From Parasponia andersonii (lineage: Eukaryota; Streptophyta; Magnoliopsida; Rosales; Cannabaceae): a DNA stretch of 64,000 nt. The DNA lies in contig JXTB01000325.1 of NCBI GenBank assembly GCA_002914805.1, positions 275,401 to 339,400 of the forward strand, in the 5' to 3' direction. The translations under genes and the position numbers were made by a program. The notes beneath the pieces are model-generated. The model was not told the DNA's origin. It made no database searches and saw only the letters and a program-made list of their open reading frames with translations. Positions within the stretch are counted from its first letter, which is position 1; each line of letters begins with the position of its first letter. Of this stretch, positions 51,716 through 62,900 are shown piece after piece.

Positions 51716-52169
51716 AAGTGAAATATTGCTGTGATCTGAAAAACGATATGAAAATTAACAATTATCCTATTTAGTTTGGAATCTCACAAATAAAAAAATT
51801 TCACTCCCAAAAAACAAAGATTTTAACGTATCAATTTGAGACCAAGTTTACTTTATTTTCCTCCGGATAATCGATTAGATACATATTTTATATTTGGATA
51901 GACTATTAACTAATTGCACACCCATAATTAATATTGATATTGATATTAAATTACTACCAATTAACGAGTAAATATCTGATCGAGAATCAATCTAAAATTC
52001 ATGAGTATATGTAGAAGGAAATATTACGGCCCACTTCAGGGGTTTAATTGAAAAGTATTGTTTTATTATATGATTGCTTGTTCTAAAGCAAGAGAGAAAA
52101 AAAACACGTACTCTTTTCCGCTGAATTGAAAATAAATTATTCTGAGTTATAAAGACAGACTGTAGCTAG
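51716..52169. other. AT-rich intergenic DNA, no gene seen
   Basis: No coding signal or repeat recognised. Confidence 0.4.
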
Positions 52170-52510
52170 AACTAATTTAATAAAGTTCAAAACCATATGC
52201 TATATAGAACTCAAATATTCTGATTTGTTATTCACGTTGTACGAATTTCAACATGTGATAGTAGAACTTGTATACAAGAAACCAAAGCCATACAAAAGCA
52301 CCATATGCAAGAGAAAATGTTACTTGCCACAAGTTGTTTCACAGATCAGCTCCACGCAAAAATTATGTGAGAAAAATCAAATGGCTATTCTCAGCAACAC
52401 AAGCAATTTAGTTAAAAAAAAATGTTCCAATTACACGTTAAAAGTGCATAACTAAACAAAAAATGTTCCAATTATTACTAGTTTCCCAGGTCTAAATTCC
52501 TCTAGATTCC
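52170..52510. repeat. 3' flank of a third enolase-region copy (segmental repeat, copy C)
   Basis: It weakly but colinearly matches 21945-22260 and 44284-44590: AAAGTTCAAAACC.TATG, ATGTGATAGTAGAA, GAAACCAAAGCC, AAAAAATGTTCCAATTA and GGTCTAAATTCCTCT. It is more diverged than the other two, so it is the oldest or least constrained copy. Confidence 0.6.
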
Positions 52511-54090
52511 TCGTATATTTTTTTTATGTAGGCTTTGACGAGGGCTTATATTAGTTAGAATATGCAATTATAAATTCACTCTAATATAAGTGCACACGAT
52601 CATAAATAATATAAATTTAAGAATTAGAGTGTCGAATCCGCGAAGATTAATTATTATGTATAAGTTAAATATTAAAATTGGTCAATCTAATTTTATCTAA
52701 ACAAACATAATTTGATTTTAAAAGAAATAAAATAAAGAAAACTAAACTATCATACAAAAATGAATTAAAGATAATACAATATGACAAAAATGTCTAGATT
52801 TACTAGTTCCCTAACCCTTCTCTTGTCTTGATATTTTCTAATTTCTCTCTTAAATTAATTAATCTACTAGAATTATCAACTGAGAGTCTAATATAACTAA
52901 GGAGCCTTTTTTAAATACAAATTGGATCTACCTAGACAAGATAATACGTTACCTCTAATATGAATTGAACTAAATGCACTAAGATTAAGATCTCAAAAAT
53001 GGTTGCACAAATCGCATAGGTATATTCTTATCCTATGCAAATCTACCCCATACTATGCAATCTTGTATTATTTTATCTAAGTCCAAATTTTTATTCCCTC
53101 TTCTAAGTAATTAGAAATTTTACTCAACAATCTATTTAGTAATCAATTCAATAGAAACAATAGGCATAAGATAAAATAAATAACTCAACAATAGATTTTA
53201 TTAATGAAAGAGAAGAAAAATAAGCAAACATAAGATATTAAGTTGGTTCACATAATACAACTAGACAAAATAAAATGTTTTAGTTCATGATATAAATTAA
53301 GAACAGTAAAATTTTAATACAATGAGTTGATGAAATAAAAAATTAAAGAGAGAAAAGTTGTAGAATTCTCCCTTCAAATAAGCTTGAAGGTGTTTTTAGA
53401 GATTATCAATCTCCTACTCCAATGCTTAGTGCTTTATCTTTTGAAGTTTCCTTCAAAGATTTATTTTCAATAATATCACTTTCTAAATATAAAAAATACA
53501 AAGAAACCTAACTAGAAACTAAAAAGAAGATGGTATGAATAAAGAATAGTGTTGGTGATATAGTAGAAATCAAGAAATAGAGGATTGAAACTCCAAAACT
53601 AGAGTTCTTCTTCTCTTCTTCTTCTTTCTCCATGGTTGTCTCTCCATATATCTCTATCTCAATCAACATATGCCTCTTTGCTTCTTAAAAATAAGATTTT
53701 ATAGAAGTGGTTCTTGTAAACTTAAGGCAGACTGAATTTGGACCATTGGATCGTCAAAAAGATGATCTTGATCATCTATTATTAACCTAGGATGCGAAAG
53801 GTGGCACTACAGTATAGAAAGGGGTGCTGCGGTGCCAAAAAAGAGTTTCAAATTCCCCAGAGTTGGCATCATTCTATAACATAGCAGAACCATCTTACTA
53901 TAGGCCTGGCATCATGGCTTCCCAGGTACGTCATTTCTTCATTTTAGCTATGATTTACCTCATTTTTATTGCGTTATATCCATATCGAATTCAACTTCAA
54001 TATAAATGGTTTAAAAAACCCATTTTTGAGGCACAAATTCATCATAATTCTTATTTATTTACAAGAACTATAAAAATATATCAAAAAATA
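52511..54090. other. AT-rich DNA, possibly a non-coding mobile element
   Basis: From about 52545 to 54080 the sequence interrupts the third copy of the enolase region. It has motifs that look like those of non-autonomous plant elements (GTGTCGAATCCGCGAAG near 52629, GGTGCTGCGGTGCC near 53822). No terminal repeats or coding frame could be fixed, so the class is open. Confidence 0.3.
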
Positions 54091-55915
54091 CATCAAACTA
54101 ATAAAAATATTTGAAAGTGCACAACAATTTGAGCTCGAAACGTACTTAATTTAGAGGTAAATATCTTCCTCATCAGCTTATTTGGTAAGCTCACTGCCTT
54201 TGATTTTATGCACAAAACTAACATTAAAGTTGAAATTCTTAAAGTTAACAAACGTTCAATAGGCCATAAATCCATTGAACCCAATTTTAGCATAGAAATA
54301 ATAAATAGAACAACAAATTAGTCACCCATGATAAAATTAAATCTAAATAGGCCACTTACAAGATAGTCTGGTTGTTTAGGCTCTTGTTCAACGTGATCAT
54401 CTAGATGCATCCTTTCAAGAGTGTTCTGCAATGCTAATATCATCTTGAAGAGCAACTTGTGCAGTTGTAGCCTTGTAGGAGAACGTTGTATAATGAAGAG
54501 AAAAGTTTTTTAAAAAAATCAACATAGCCATTATAACGAAAACATATAAATTGAAAGATGATATGACAACACATTGAAAACAAGTCCAAAACATTATGAA
54601 GTTAATTTTATAAATTAAAAACCTTATTAAAAAATAAACAAGTTTGAAATAACAATGTTGCAATTATACCATAGACAATAGTCTCATAAAACTATAGATT
54701 AAAATGTCACAGCATCGATATAGGTTGGAAAGATATTTTTTCCTGTATATCCGTAAAATATTCGTAAAATATCAGTAATATCGAGGATTCATCGATATCG
54801 GTAAAAATAAACTAATATCAAGATATTAATAGACATTTTCACGACAATATCATCGACATTTTGAAATGTCGACAGAAATATCGAAATATTTTTTCAAGCC
54901 TTCTTTTTGTTTACTTTTTTTTTAAATAGGAAATTATGGTAAAGAGTACAAAAATAAATCATAGTTCTCTCTTTACAATATATTGATAAAGTTTTGGAAT
55001 TACTTGTATTCAACGAGAATATGTACATTCATCAAGTAGGGTAAATTTAAATTACCTAATTTATACATCTACTATTGGAAGAAATCAATCAAAATATATG
55101 TAGCATATAAATAACTATCTTCAAGAATACTCGGGAAGAATAACTTGGGAAATATATTGTTTAGACCAAGATAGGAATTTCTCTTATGACTTTTAACCTC
55201 ATAAAAACTCATTTTGATATTGAATGTATTTGAACTATTCTATATTATTAATGATTTTTATTTATTTACAATGTAATTGAGAACTGGTTATAATTTATAA
55301 ACTTTTTATATGAGATGTATTAAATAAAATAGCATGATATGTATTCTGATTTTAAAATTATTCTATAAAATAAAATTCGGTTGTTTTTCTACTATATACG
55401 TATCTTTTATTATCTTATACTGTATAAATATTTTTTTAATAAAACTAGTACAAATTATGCAATATCAATTGTTTTAACATTTTTTAGATTTTTCTTCAAA
55501 ATTTTGAGTTTTAAGATAAATTTTGGTATTTTTCTAGAATATCTTCAACATCGATAATATCTTTGATAATATCCATAAAATAAAACCTTGAAATCGATAT
55601 CAACATTTTATTCCTTACGTAAAACTAGAGTTATTTCGAGCTTGTAATTGGAAGGCTTCAGGGTTCACAACAAACCCATTTAGATTATACCTTTGATCCT
55701 CGACAATTTCACTGAAAATAAAATAATTTAAATAGGGAATCATGTTAGCAAATATCACAACAATAGCAATAGATGAAAGAAAGTGAAAAAATAAAGAGAG
55801 AGTGAAAGATCAAAGAGTATACCCAGATGGGATATTGGGCACCATAATCACCAAAACATCTTCTTCAACACTAATTATTTCACTTAGTTTCGATGAATCA
55901 TCCATCACCTTACCA
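54091..55915 (-). pseudogene. Exon-like remnants of a third gene copy, unrecognised
   Basis: Candidate exons on the minus strand: about 55825-55903 (starts MDDSSKLSEIISVEEDVLV), about 55625-55712 (in phase after it, EIVEDQRYNLNGFVVNPEAF), about 54365-54475 (NTLERMHLDDHVEQEP, with a GTAAGT donor) and a fragment at 54185-54215 like the tail after copy 2. These could be parts of a gene disrupted by the repeat at 54.7-55.6 kb. No family was recognised and enolase blocks are not evident, so the link to the enolase copies rests on the flank and the short tail match. Confidence 0.35.
54700..55612. mobile_element. Candidate inverted-repeat element rich in ATCGAT motifs
   Basis: The left end (AAAATGTCACAGCATCGATAT) and the reverse complement of the right end (AAAATGTTGATATCGATTTC) are similar but imperfect. 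Both sides are full of ATATCGAT / ATCGATAATATC motifs. About 0.9 kb with no coding frame. This would fit a non-autonomous DNA transposon, but no target duplication was confirmed. Confidence 0.4.
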
Positions 55916-56389
55916 TTATGAAGTAATTTTTGTTGTAGATATGGTGTACATGTCTGTCACTGGGCCAGCTTGACTCGGAGGCCAATTTTAAATTATTTTA
56001 AAAAAATGTGTTTGTTGTTTTTGTAAATACTATTAAAAAATAATATTTTTACCAAATAGCACTAACAAAGCCCATTATTATTCTCGGGTCGACCTGACTC
56101 GGGCCGAGTTTTCCTTTTGGCTTGAACGAGCTAGACTAGGTGGTCCATATTTGCAGCTCTATACATATACCACTCGCACACAACAAAATGGCATTAAGAG
56201 GATACTTTGCAAAAACGACAGATACAAGAGATCAAAAAAAAAAAAGAGAGAAAAAAAAAATAAAAAGAATAAAGGTTTACGGTAACACCAAAAATTGGAC
56301 AGAAGAAAAAAAAATACAAGGCAAAAAGAAAAAAAGAAACAAAAAAAAAAAACAAAACCAAAACATTAAAAAAAATCCAGATTAATTAT
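55916..56389. other. Intergenic DNA, no gene seen
   Basis: It includes a short GC-richer stretch (CTCGGGTCGACCTGACTCGGGCCGAG, about 56083-56108, quoted here in two overlapping parts: CTCGGGTCGACC and TGACTCGGGCCGAG), then an A-rich tract (56230-56375) whose lysine-rich frame is a low-complexity artefact. Confidence 0.4.
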
Positions 56390-59300
56390 AGAACAACTTT
56401 GGTTTACTTACTGCCATATTCAATGAGCAGACAATAGATCAAGAGAGAGAAAATGAAATAAATAAGACTAATTTAGGCCAAAATGACTTTTTATCCATTT
56501 TTTAAAAAATGATAGTTTTAGGAGTCTCAAGTACCTCTTGACCTATAGTCAAAAAGTTATTGATTGTGAAAAAGTCATAAATAACTTTTTTTCCATATTC
56601 AAGAAGCTCTTGACCCTCCTAAAAATTTTTTTTCAAAAAAATGAATGAAATAGTCATTTTGGCCCAAATTAGTCCTATCCATATCCTTTAATCACCAAAA
56701 GATGTAGTTCCGCTGCAGGTTGCGGAACATATTATGCTGAAGCTAGTCGTTCTTTGTTTTTAATTTTTTTTTTATATAAGAATATCTCGGAATATCTCAA
56801 AACATATATTCTAGTGAGCAAGAGAAAATTTTAACCTAATTGTTATAGACTAAAGTACTCACAAAAATGGTATGTTTTAACAACTAATTATTAAGTTAAA
56901 GAATATTATTGAAAGGGAAATAACTAAAGTTCTGGTTCTCATTATACATGCATACTAATAATGCTGACTGGATATTTTCCTTGTAGGGAACAATACCACA
57001 TTCGCCAAAGTGGGACTTTTCATAACCTATCTGAGTGGGCCTTCTTCTTACCAAAGTGGCCTATTTTACAGAAAATAAAACAAAACAAAAAACAAAAAAC
57101 AAAAAAATACATTAATTATAGAATTAGAACTTTGGTTTACTTGTTCCCCGATTCAATGTATAGTGACCAACAGACCAAGAGATATAGACATGTTACGGGT
57201 TGTCAGATGTATCGCGCGAAAGTTAGTCATTTTTTGCCTTGAATTTTTTTTGATATAAGAACATCTCTGAAAAATCTCAAAGCATATATTCAAATGAGCA
57301 AATATAGAAACTTTTAACATAATTTTTATAGACTAAAATACTGAAAAAAATAGTAAGTTTTAACAACTAACTATTAAGTCAAAGACTATTATTGAAAAGG
57401 ACATAACTAGAATTCAGGTTCTCATTGTATATGCATACTAATAATGCTGACTAGGCATTTTGCTTGTAGGGAATAAGACTACATTTACCAAAATGGGCTT
57501 TTTCCTAACCTATTTGAATGGGCCTTTTCCTTACCAAAGTGCTCATTTTTTGTTTATATTCATAAACCAAAAAACAAAATAAAAACAAAATAAAACAAAA
57601 CCAAAAACGAAAAAACAATAACAATAAAATATAAACATTGTGCCACCAAATACTATATAACCCAGCCATGCCTTACTTATGCAAGTATGCAACTATGTTC
57701 TCCTAAAATCAAAACTTAAAAATAAAAATAAAAATATTATCACAAGATTCGCCCACAAGCTTAATATATTTGATTGCTTTTTCATCGAGAGTACTAAGAT
57801 TATTTTTTTTTCTATCAATTTTATAACTTGATATGTGGATTCCATAATAATTTGTGGTACTATTAAAATGTGAGGCTGAATAGTGGAATTCATACGACAA
57901 AGCAATAATAGAGAGTGATATTTTCTTCATAACTTCCTAATAAAAATTATTTAGTAAGAGGAATGATGAATAAGATGGAATAGGAGTATTTATTTATAAA
58001 ATTATCCATTTCATCATTTTTAAAAGATCTTTTTAAGGAAGATAGTTTTGTCATTTTACATAAAAAGAAGAAGAAAAAAAAGGTTAAATCTTCCCAATAA
58101 TAAGAGAATTAAAAATAGTGGACTAGGACGAAGAGCTTGTCCCTCTATTTCTCCTCTCACACTCTCAATCCCTCTTACCAAACAATACATTTTACCTCTA
58201 GTTCTACTTTTCACCATCCACCTCTCTCCATCCTCTCACAAATCTCTCCTACCAAACAAAGTCTTAGTATTCCTTTCATGAAAAATTTCTACAATCCCTT
58301 TGAGTTTGACATCGAGTACATATCAAAATTATTTAAATATATCTATTTGAATTCTATTTTACAAAAAAAAAAAAAAATCCAAGACTAATAAAAAAAAACC
58401 ACCTTTATAATAGAACTAGCACTTTGGTTTTCTTGCTACCCAATTCAATGAGTAGCGACCAACAGACCAAAAAATGTAGATCAGCTGTGGGTTGTCAGAC
58501 TTGTTGGGCAGAAGTCGTTCGTTCTTTATCTTTAGTTTCTTTGATATAAGAACTTCTTAGAACATCTCAACGCATATATTCAGATGAGCAAATATAGAAA
58601 CTTTTAGCCTAATTTTTATAGACTAAAGAACTCACAAAAATGTTAAGTTTTAATAATTAATTATTAAGTTAAAGACTCTTATTGAAGGGAAAATAACTAG
58701 AGTTCTGGTCTTCATTATACATGCATGTTAAGAGTGCTAACTGAGTGTTTCACTTGTAGGGAATAAGACCATATTTGCTAAAGTGGGTCTTTTCCTGACC
58801 TATTTGAGTAGATCTTTTCCTTACTAAAATAGTCTATGTTTTGTTTTGCATGCATAAACCAAAAATTAAAAAAAAAAAACAAAAACAAAAAAAAGACACC
58901 AAAAACGAAAAAAAACAACAATAAAATACAAACATTGTGCCATCAAATACTATATAACTTGGCCATGTCTTATTTATACAAGTATGCAACTATGTTCTCC
59001 TAAAATTATAACTTAAAAATAAAATAAAAATGTTGTCACAAGATCCTACCGCAAACTTAATATATTTGATTGCTTTTTCAACGAAGAGAGTAATAAGATC
59101 ATTTTTTATTCTACTATTTTTACTATTTACTTGACATGTGGATTTCATAATACTTTGTAGTATTATTAAAATATGAGACTAAATAGTGAAATTCATATAA
59201 CAAAACAATAATAGAAAGTAAAAAACTCCTTTAATCAGAACTTGCTACTAAAAATCATTTGGCAAGAGGATTGGAAGTAAGATAGAAAGAGAGTATTTAT

Positions 59301-60970
59301 TTATGAAATTACCAAATTTCCTATTTCATCATTTTTAAAAGATCTTTAAGGAGGGTAGTTTTTTCATTATACATAAAAAGAAGAAAAAATGGGTTGAATC
59401 CTCCCATTAATTGGAGGATTAAAAATGGTGGGATAGAATGGAGAGCTCATCCAACTACTTCTCCTCCCAGTCTCTTAATCCCTCTTAACAAACAATCTAT
59501 TTTACCTCTCCTTCTACTTTTCTCCCTCCAACTCTCTCCATTTTTCCATAAATCTCTCTTAATAAACAAAGCCTTAGTATTCATTTTATGAAAATTCCTA
59601 TAATCCCATTGAGTTTGACATCAAGTATATATCAAAATTGTTTAAATATGTCGATTTGAATTCTATTTTACAGAAACAAAACCAAAACCTAAACAAAAAA
59701 AAAAACACATTAAATGTAGAACTAGAACTTAGGTTTACTCACAACCTGATTCAATTAGTAGTGAACAACAGATCAAGAGATATAGTTCTGTCTGCAGAAG
59801 CTAGTTTTCTTTGCCTTTAGTTTCTTTGATATAAGAACATCTCAGAACATCTCAAAGTATATATTCTAGTGAGTAAATATAGAAACTTTTAACCCAATTT
59901 TTATATACTAAAGTAATCACAAAAATGGTAAGTTTTATCAACCAATTATTTAGTTAAAAACTATTATTGAAAGGGAAATAACTATAATTCTGGTTCTTAT
60001 TATACATACATGCTAATAATAATGACTTGGCATTTTACTTGTAGGAAACAAGACTACGTTCGCTAAAGTGGGCCTTTTCCTAACCTATATGAGCGGGCCT
60101 TCTTACCAACGTGGCCCATTTTTTGTTTTGTATGCATAAACCAAAATAAAAATAAAAACACAAAAAAAAAAACCAAAAACAAAAAAAAAGAAACAATAAA
60201 ATATAAACGTTGTGCTGCAAAATACTACATAACCTAATCATGCCTTACTTATGTAAGTATGCAACTATGTTCTCCTAAAATTAAAACAACTATGTTCTCC
60301 TAAAATTAAAACTTAAAAATAAAAATAAAAATAAAAATATTATCACAAGATTTTTCCTTAAGCTTGATATATTTGATTGCTTTTTCATCGAAGAGAGTAC
60401 TCAGATTATTTTTTATTCTACTGTTTTTATTATTTGACATGTGAATTCCATAATAATTTATAGTGCTATTAAAATATGAGACTAAATAGTATAATTCATA
60501 TAGCAAAGTAACAATAAAGAGTGAAAAGATCTTTTCATTATAACTTCCTAATAAAAATTATTTGGTAAGAGGGGTGGTGACTAAAATGAAAGGAATGTAT
60601 TTATTTATAAACTTACTAAATTATCCATTTCATCATTTTTTAAATTTTTTTTTAAGAGGGTACTTTTTTCGTTTTACATAAAAAGAAGATTAAGAGGTTG
60701 AATCCTTCCATTAATAGGAGGATTCAAAATGGTATGCTAGGAGAGAAATCTCATCCCTCCACTTCTCCTCTCATTCTCTCAATCCCTCTTACAAAATAAT
60801 TTATTTTACTTCTTCTCTTTCCATCCCTCTCCATCCTCATACAAATTTCTCCTACCAAACAAAGCCTTACTGTTCCTTTCATGAAAAATTCCTACAATCC
60901 CTTAGTTTGACATTGATTATATATCAAAACTATTTAAATATGTTTATTTGAATTCTATTTTACAGAAAGC
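56390..60970. repeat. Tandem array of ~1.3 kb units
   Basis: A landmark series (ACTTTGGTTTACTTG / CAATGAGTAG.GA.CAACAGA.CAA) recurs at about 56397, 57130, 58420 and 59730, giving one short unit (~0.72 kb) and three units of ~1.27-1.31 kb. Each full unit repeats in order: GATATAAGAACATCTC, TAATAATG(C)TGACT, GGGCCTTTTCCTTACC, an A-rich AAAACAAAA tract, GTATGCAACTATGTTCTCC, TTTGATTGCTTTTTCATCG, a CT-rich block with CCAAACAAAG(T/C)CTTA, and GAATTCTATTTTACA. Copies differ throughout, so the array is old. No coding frame is shared. Confidence 0.85.
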
Positions 60971-61139
60971 TATATTGGTGACACATTGATACAATTGGTG
61001 TTTAGAATTCACTCAGGAAGATTAGTTTCTAATGGTGAACAAGTATCCCTCCTTAAAATAAGTAAAAGAATTTTTTTTCTTTTTATGTTGGTTGTATTTG
61101 GAGGGTAACTGTAGCATGTAGAACATGTTTAGAATGCTT
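60971..61139. other. Spacer after the tandem array, no gene seen
   Basis: Short AT-rich spacer without features. Confidence 0.3.
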
Positions 61140-61268
61140 ACTTGGCCCTTTTAAATTTTTTTTTTACTTAGTGCTAGAATTATTTTTACCTACCGAGGCT
61201 CGATCTCCTGGCCCCCCAACAACTCACGCAACCCCATTGAGCCTAGGACTTGGCCCTTTAATTTGTTC
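61140..61268 (-). mobile_element. SINE-like tRNA-derived fragment
   Basis: On the minus strand TAGGCTCAATGG (box-A-like) is followed about 35 bp on by GAGATCGAGCCTC (box-B-like). The fragment ends toward 61150 in an A-rich tail (AAGTAAAAAAAAAA). No target duplication was identified. Confidence 0.45.
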
Positions 61269-61394
61269 CAATATTAAGAGAACGAAAAAAAGGCTTTTCT
61301 TCTAGCTTTATCAAAAACCATATTGTTATTCTGTTATCTAAAAACTTTATATTAGCAAAATTCTCTCATATTATCAGGAAGTCTATATATCTAT

Positions 61395-61732
61395 GTAAGT
61401 TGTCAAGGGGGTCATGCCCATACATGATTCCCGCTCGCGCGGTGCGTGGCACTCACACCAAGCCAGCCTGTTCAACGCAATCCGCCTACGGCCATGCTAA
61501 CTGGTTTGGTCCTGCCTCAGGCTCGTCAATAGAACAGCTCTAGCTCTCGACCAATTTATGCAGGGGTGGCTAGCCCTCTATAGATCATTCCCACATAAGA
61601 TCTCCTGTCACCTCTGTAGTCATTCCTTCTAGCTAGGAATGCCTATGCGCAGTTTGTATTTGCCCCTTCCACCAAACGGGGTAACATAAGTTATCTATGT
61701 GTCATTTGCAATTCACCAACNAAAAAAAAAAA
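61395..61732. repeat. GC-richer inserted segment with an A tail
   Basis: About 340 bp with clearly higher GC than its surroundings (it begins GTCATGCCCATACATGATTCC) and ending in an A run after a single N (61721). It may be the 3' end of a retroelement or another repeat. No family recognised. Confidence 0.35.
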
Positions 61733-61951
61733 GTCATTACAATTATATTTTTCCTTAGTGTTGTGTTCTCTTCGGCTAAGAAATTCTTTCTTGGATCACC
61801 TTTAGCGGCTATATAGCTCATGATATTTCATTGGAAGAATGACTACTGGATAACTACCTCGTGTATTTGAATTCGATACTGATCAAAGAGCATACGTGTA
61901 TTTGACAATTGATCATAAGTGTGCATGTTGAACTAAGTATTTGATCAGCCT

Positions 61952-62900
61952 CTACACGGTATCTTCAGCTATCTTTATTTTTGAATCATGCTTGCCAGCC
62001 GCACAGCTTTCAGTTTTGGCTTTCTCTTGTTTCTTTTTCCTTTTCAGTTCTTCCTCCTCTGCTCTTATCTCTTCAAGTTGTTTAAGCAATACATCGGCTG
62101 CTTCATGGACATTGAGCATTTAAATTCGTTAGGTTCCAATAAACTATTTTCAGAACTCAAAATCTTTACAAGCAACAAAACAATCAGTCCAATGGCATAA
62201 TCTAACAAAGTATGAACAGAACACATAACATGAAGAAAATAAACAGAGAATTTCATAATAAAACACTAATTCAAGACCAAATACAATCAAAATTTGAAAT
62301 TGAACAGTAAAACAAAATTGAAGATAAATTAAGAGAATGCTTATATAAAGAATAAAAACATTATGTCCATAAGTGACAAAAAGAGAAGCAAGGATTATTA
62401 TACCGAAACCAAGTTGGCCTGAATTTGATGATCCATATCAGCGAAAGGGCTGAAGTTGTTGGAGTTAGACAAGGCCTTGAGAAATTTCGACTTCTCCTTT
62501 ACGTCGTCCTTGTTCTTCATCATCTTCTTCTTCCCACCGGTACTAACAGTACCACACCTTGGAGTTTGACTTTGACTTTGACCCACCTTATAATAATACT
62601 CCATATGCCCCTTGTCCGAAAACTCGGTCCTCAAAGCCGCCGGAAACCTTCTGGGTCCGAAAGAAACCCTGAAATCTCGATGACCCAGAACCCGAATCGA
62701 CGGCTTCGAAGATTCCCCATCGATTCCAGCGCCGGAAAAGCAAGTAACATGTCGAGAAACCACCCCTGGAAACCTCCATTAAAACTGCTTAAGATTTCAA
62801 AAACTTACAGCCCAAGAAACAAGTAGAAGAAAATTCGAAGCTTGACCGGTGCAGAGGAATGAACCCTAATCCGATTTCAATTCAAGAATCGGGCAGGACT
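61952..62900 (-). CDS. Small uncharacterised plant protein with a charged C-terminal helix
   Basis: Two coding blocks on the minus strand. Block 1, about 62404-62763, reads VSRHVTC...FRVSFGPRRFPAALRTEF...HMEYYYK...PRCG...KKKMMK...FADMDHQIQ and ends at a GTATAA donor. Block 2, 61952-62119, reads LNVHEAADVLLKQLEEIRAE followed by EEELKRKKKQEKAK and a stop. It is a likely coiled coil. I recall this layout (EYYY.., then a Glu/Lys-rich helix after EAA(D/E)VLL) from an uncharacterised plant family, but cannot name a function. A GTAAGT donor near 62797 suggests a 5'UTR intron. The first ATG in block 1 is internal (MEYYYK), and no AG was found that joins the two blocks in phase, so an exon is missing from this model or the gene is damaged. 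Confidence 0.5.

Noticed and set aside
56140-56385. Lysine-rich 81-codon frame
   Set aside because: It consists of A-rich low-complexity DNA with no conserved segment.
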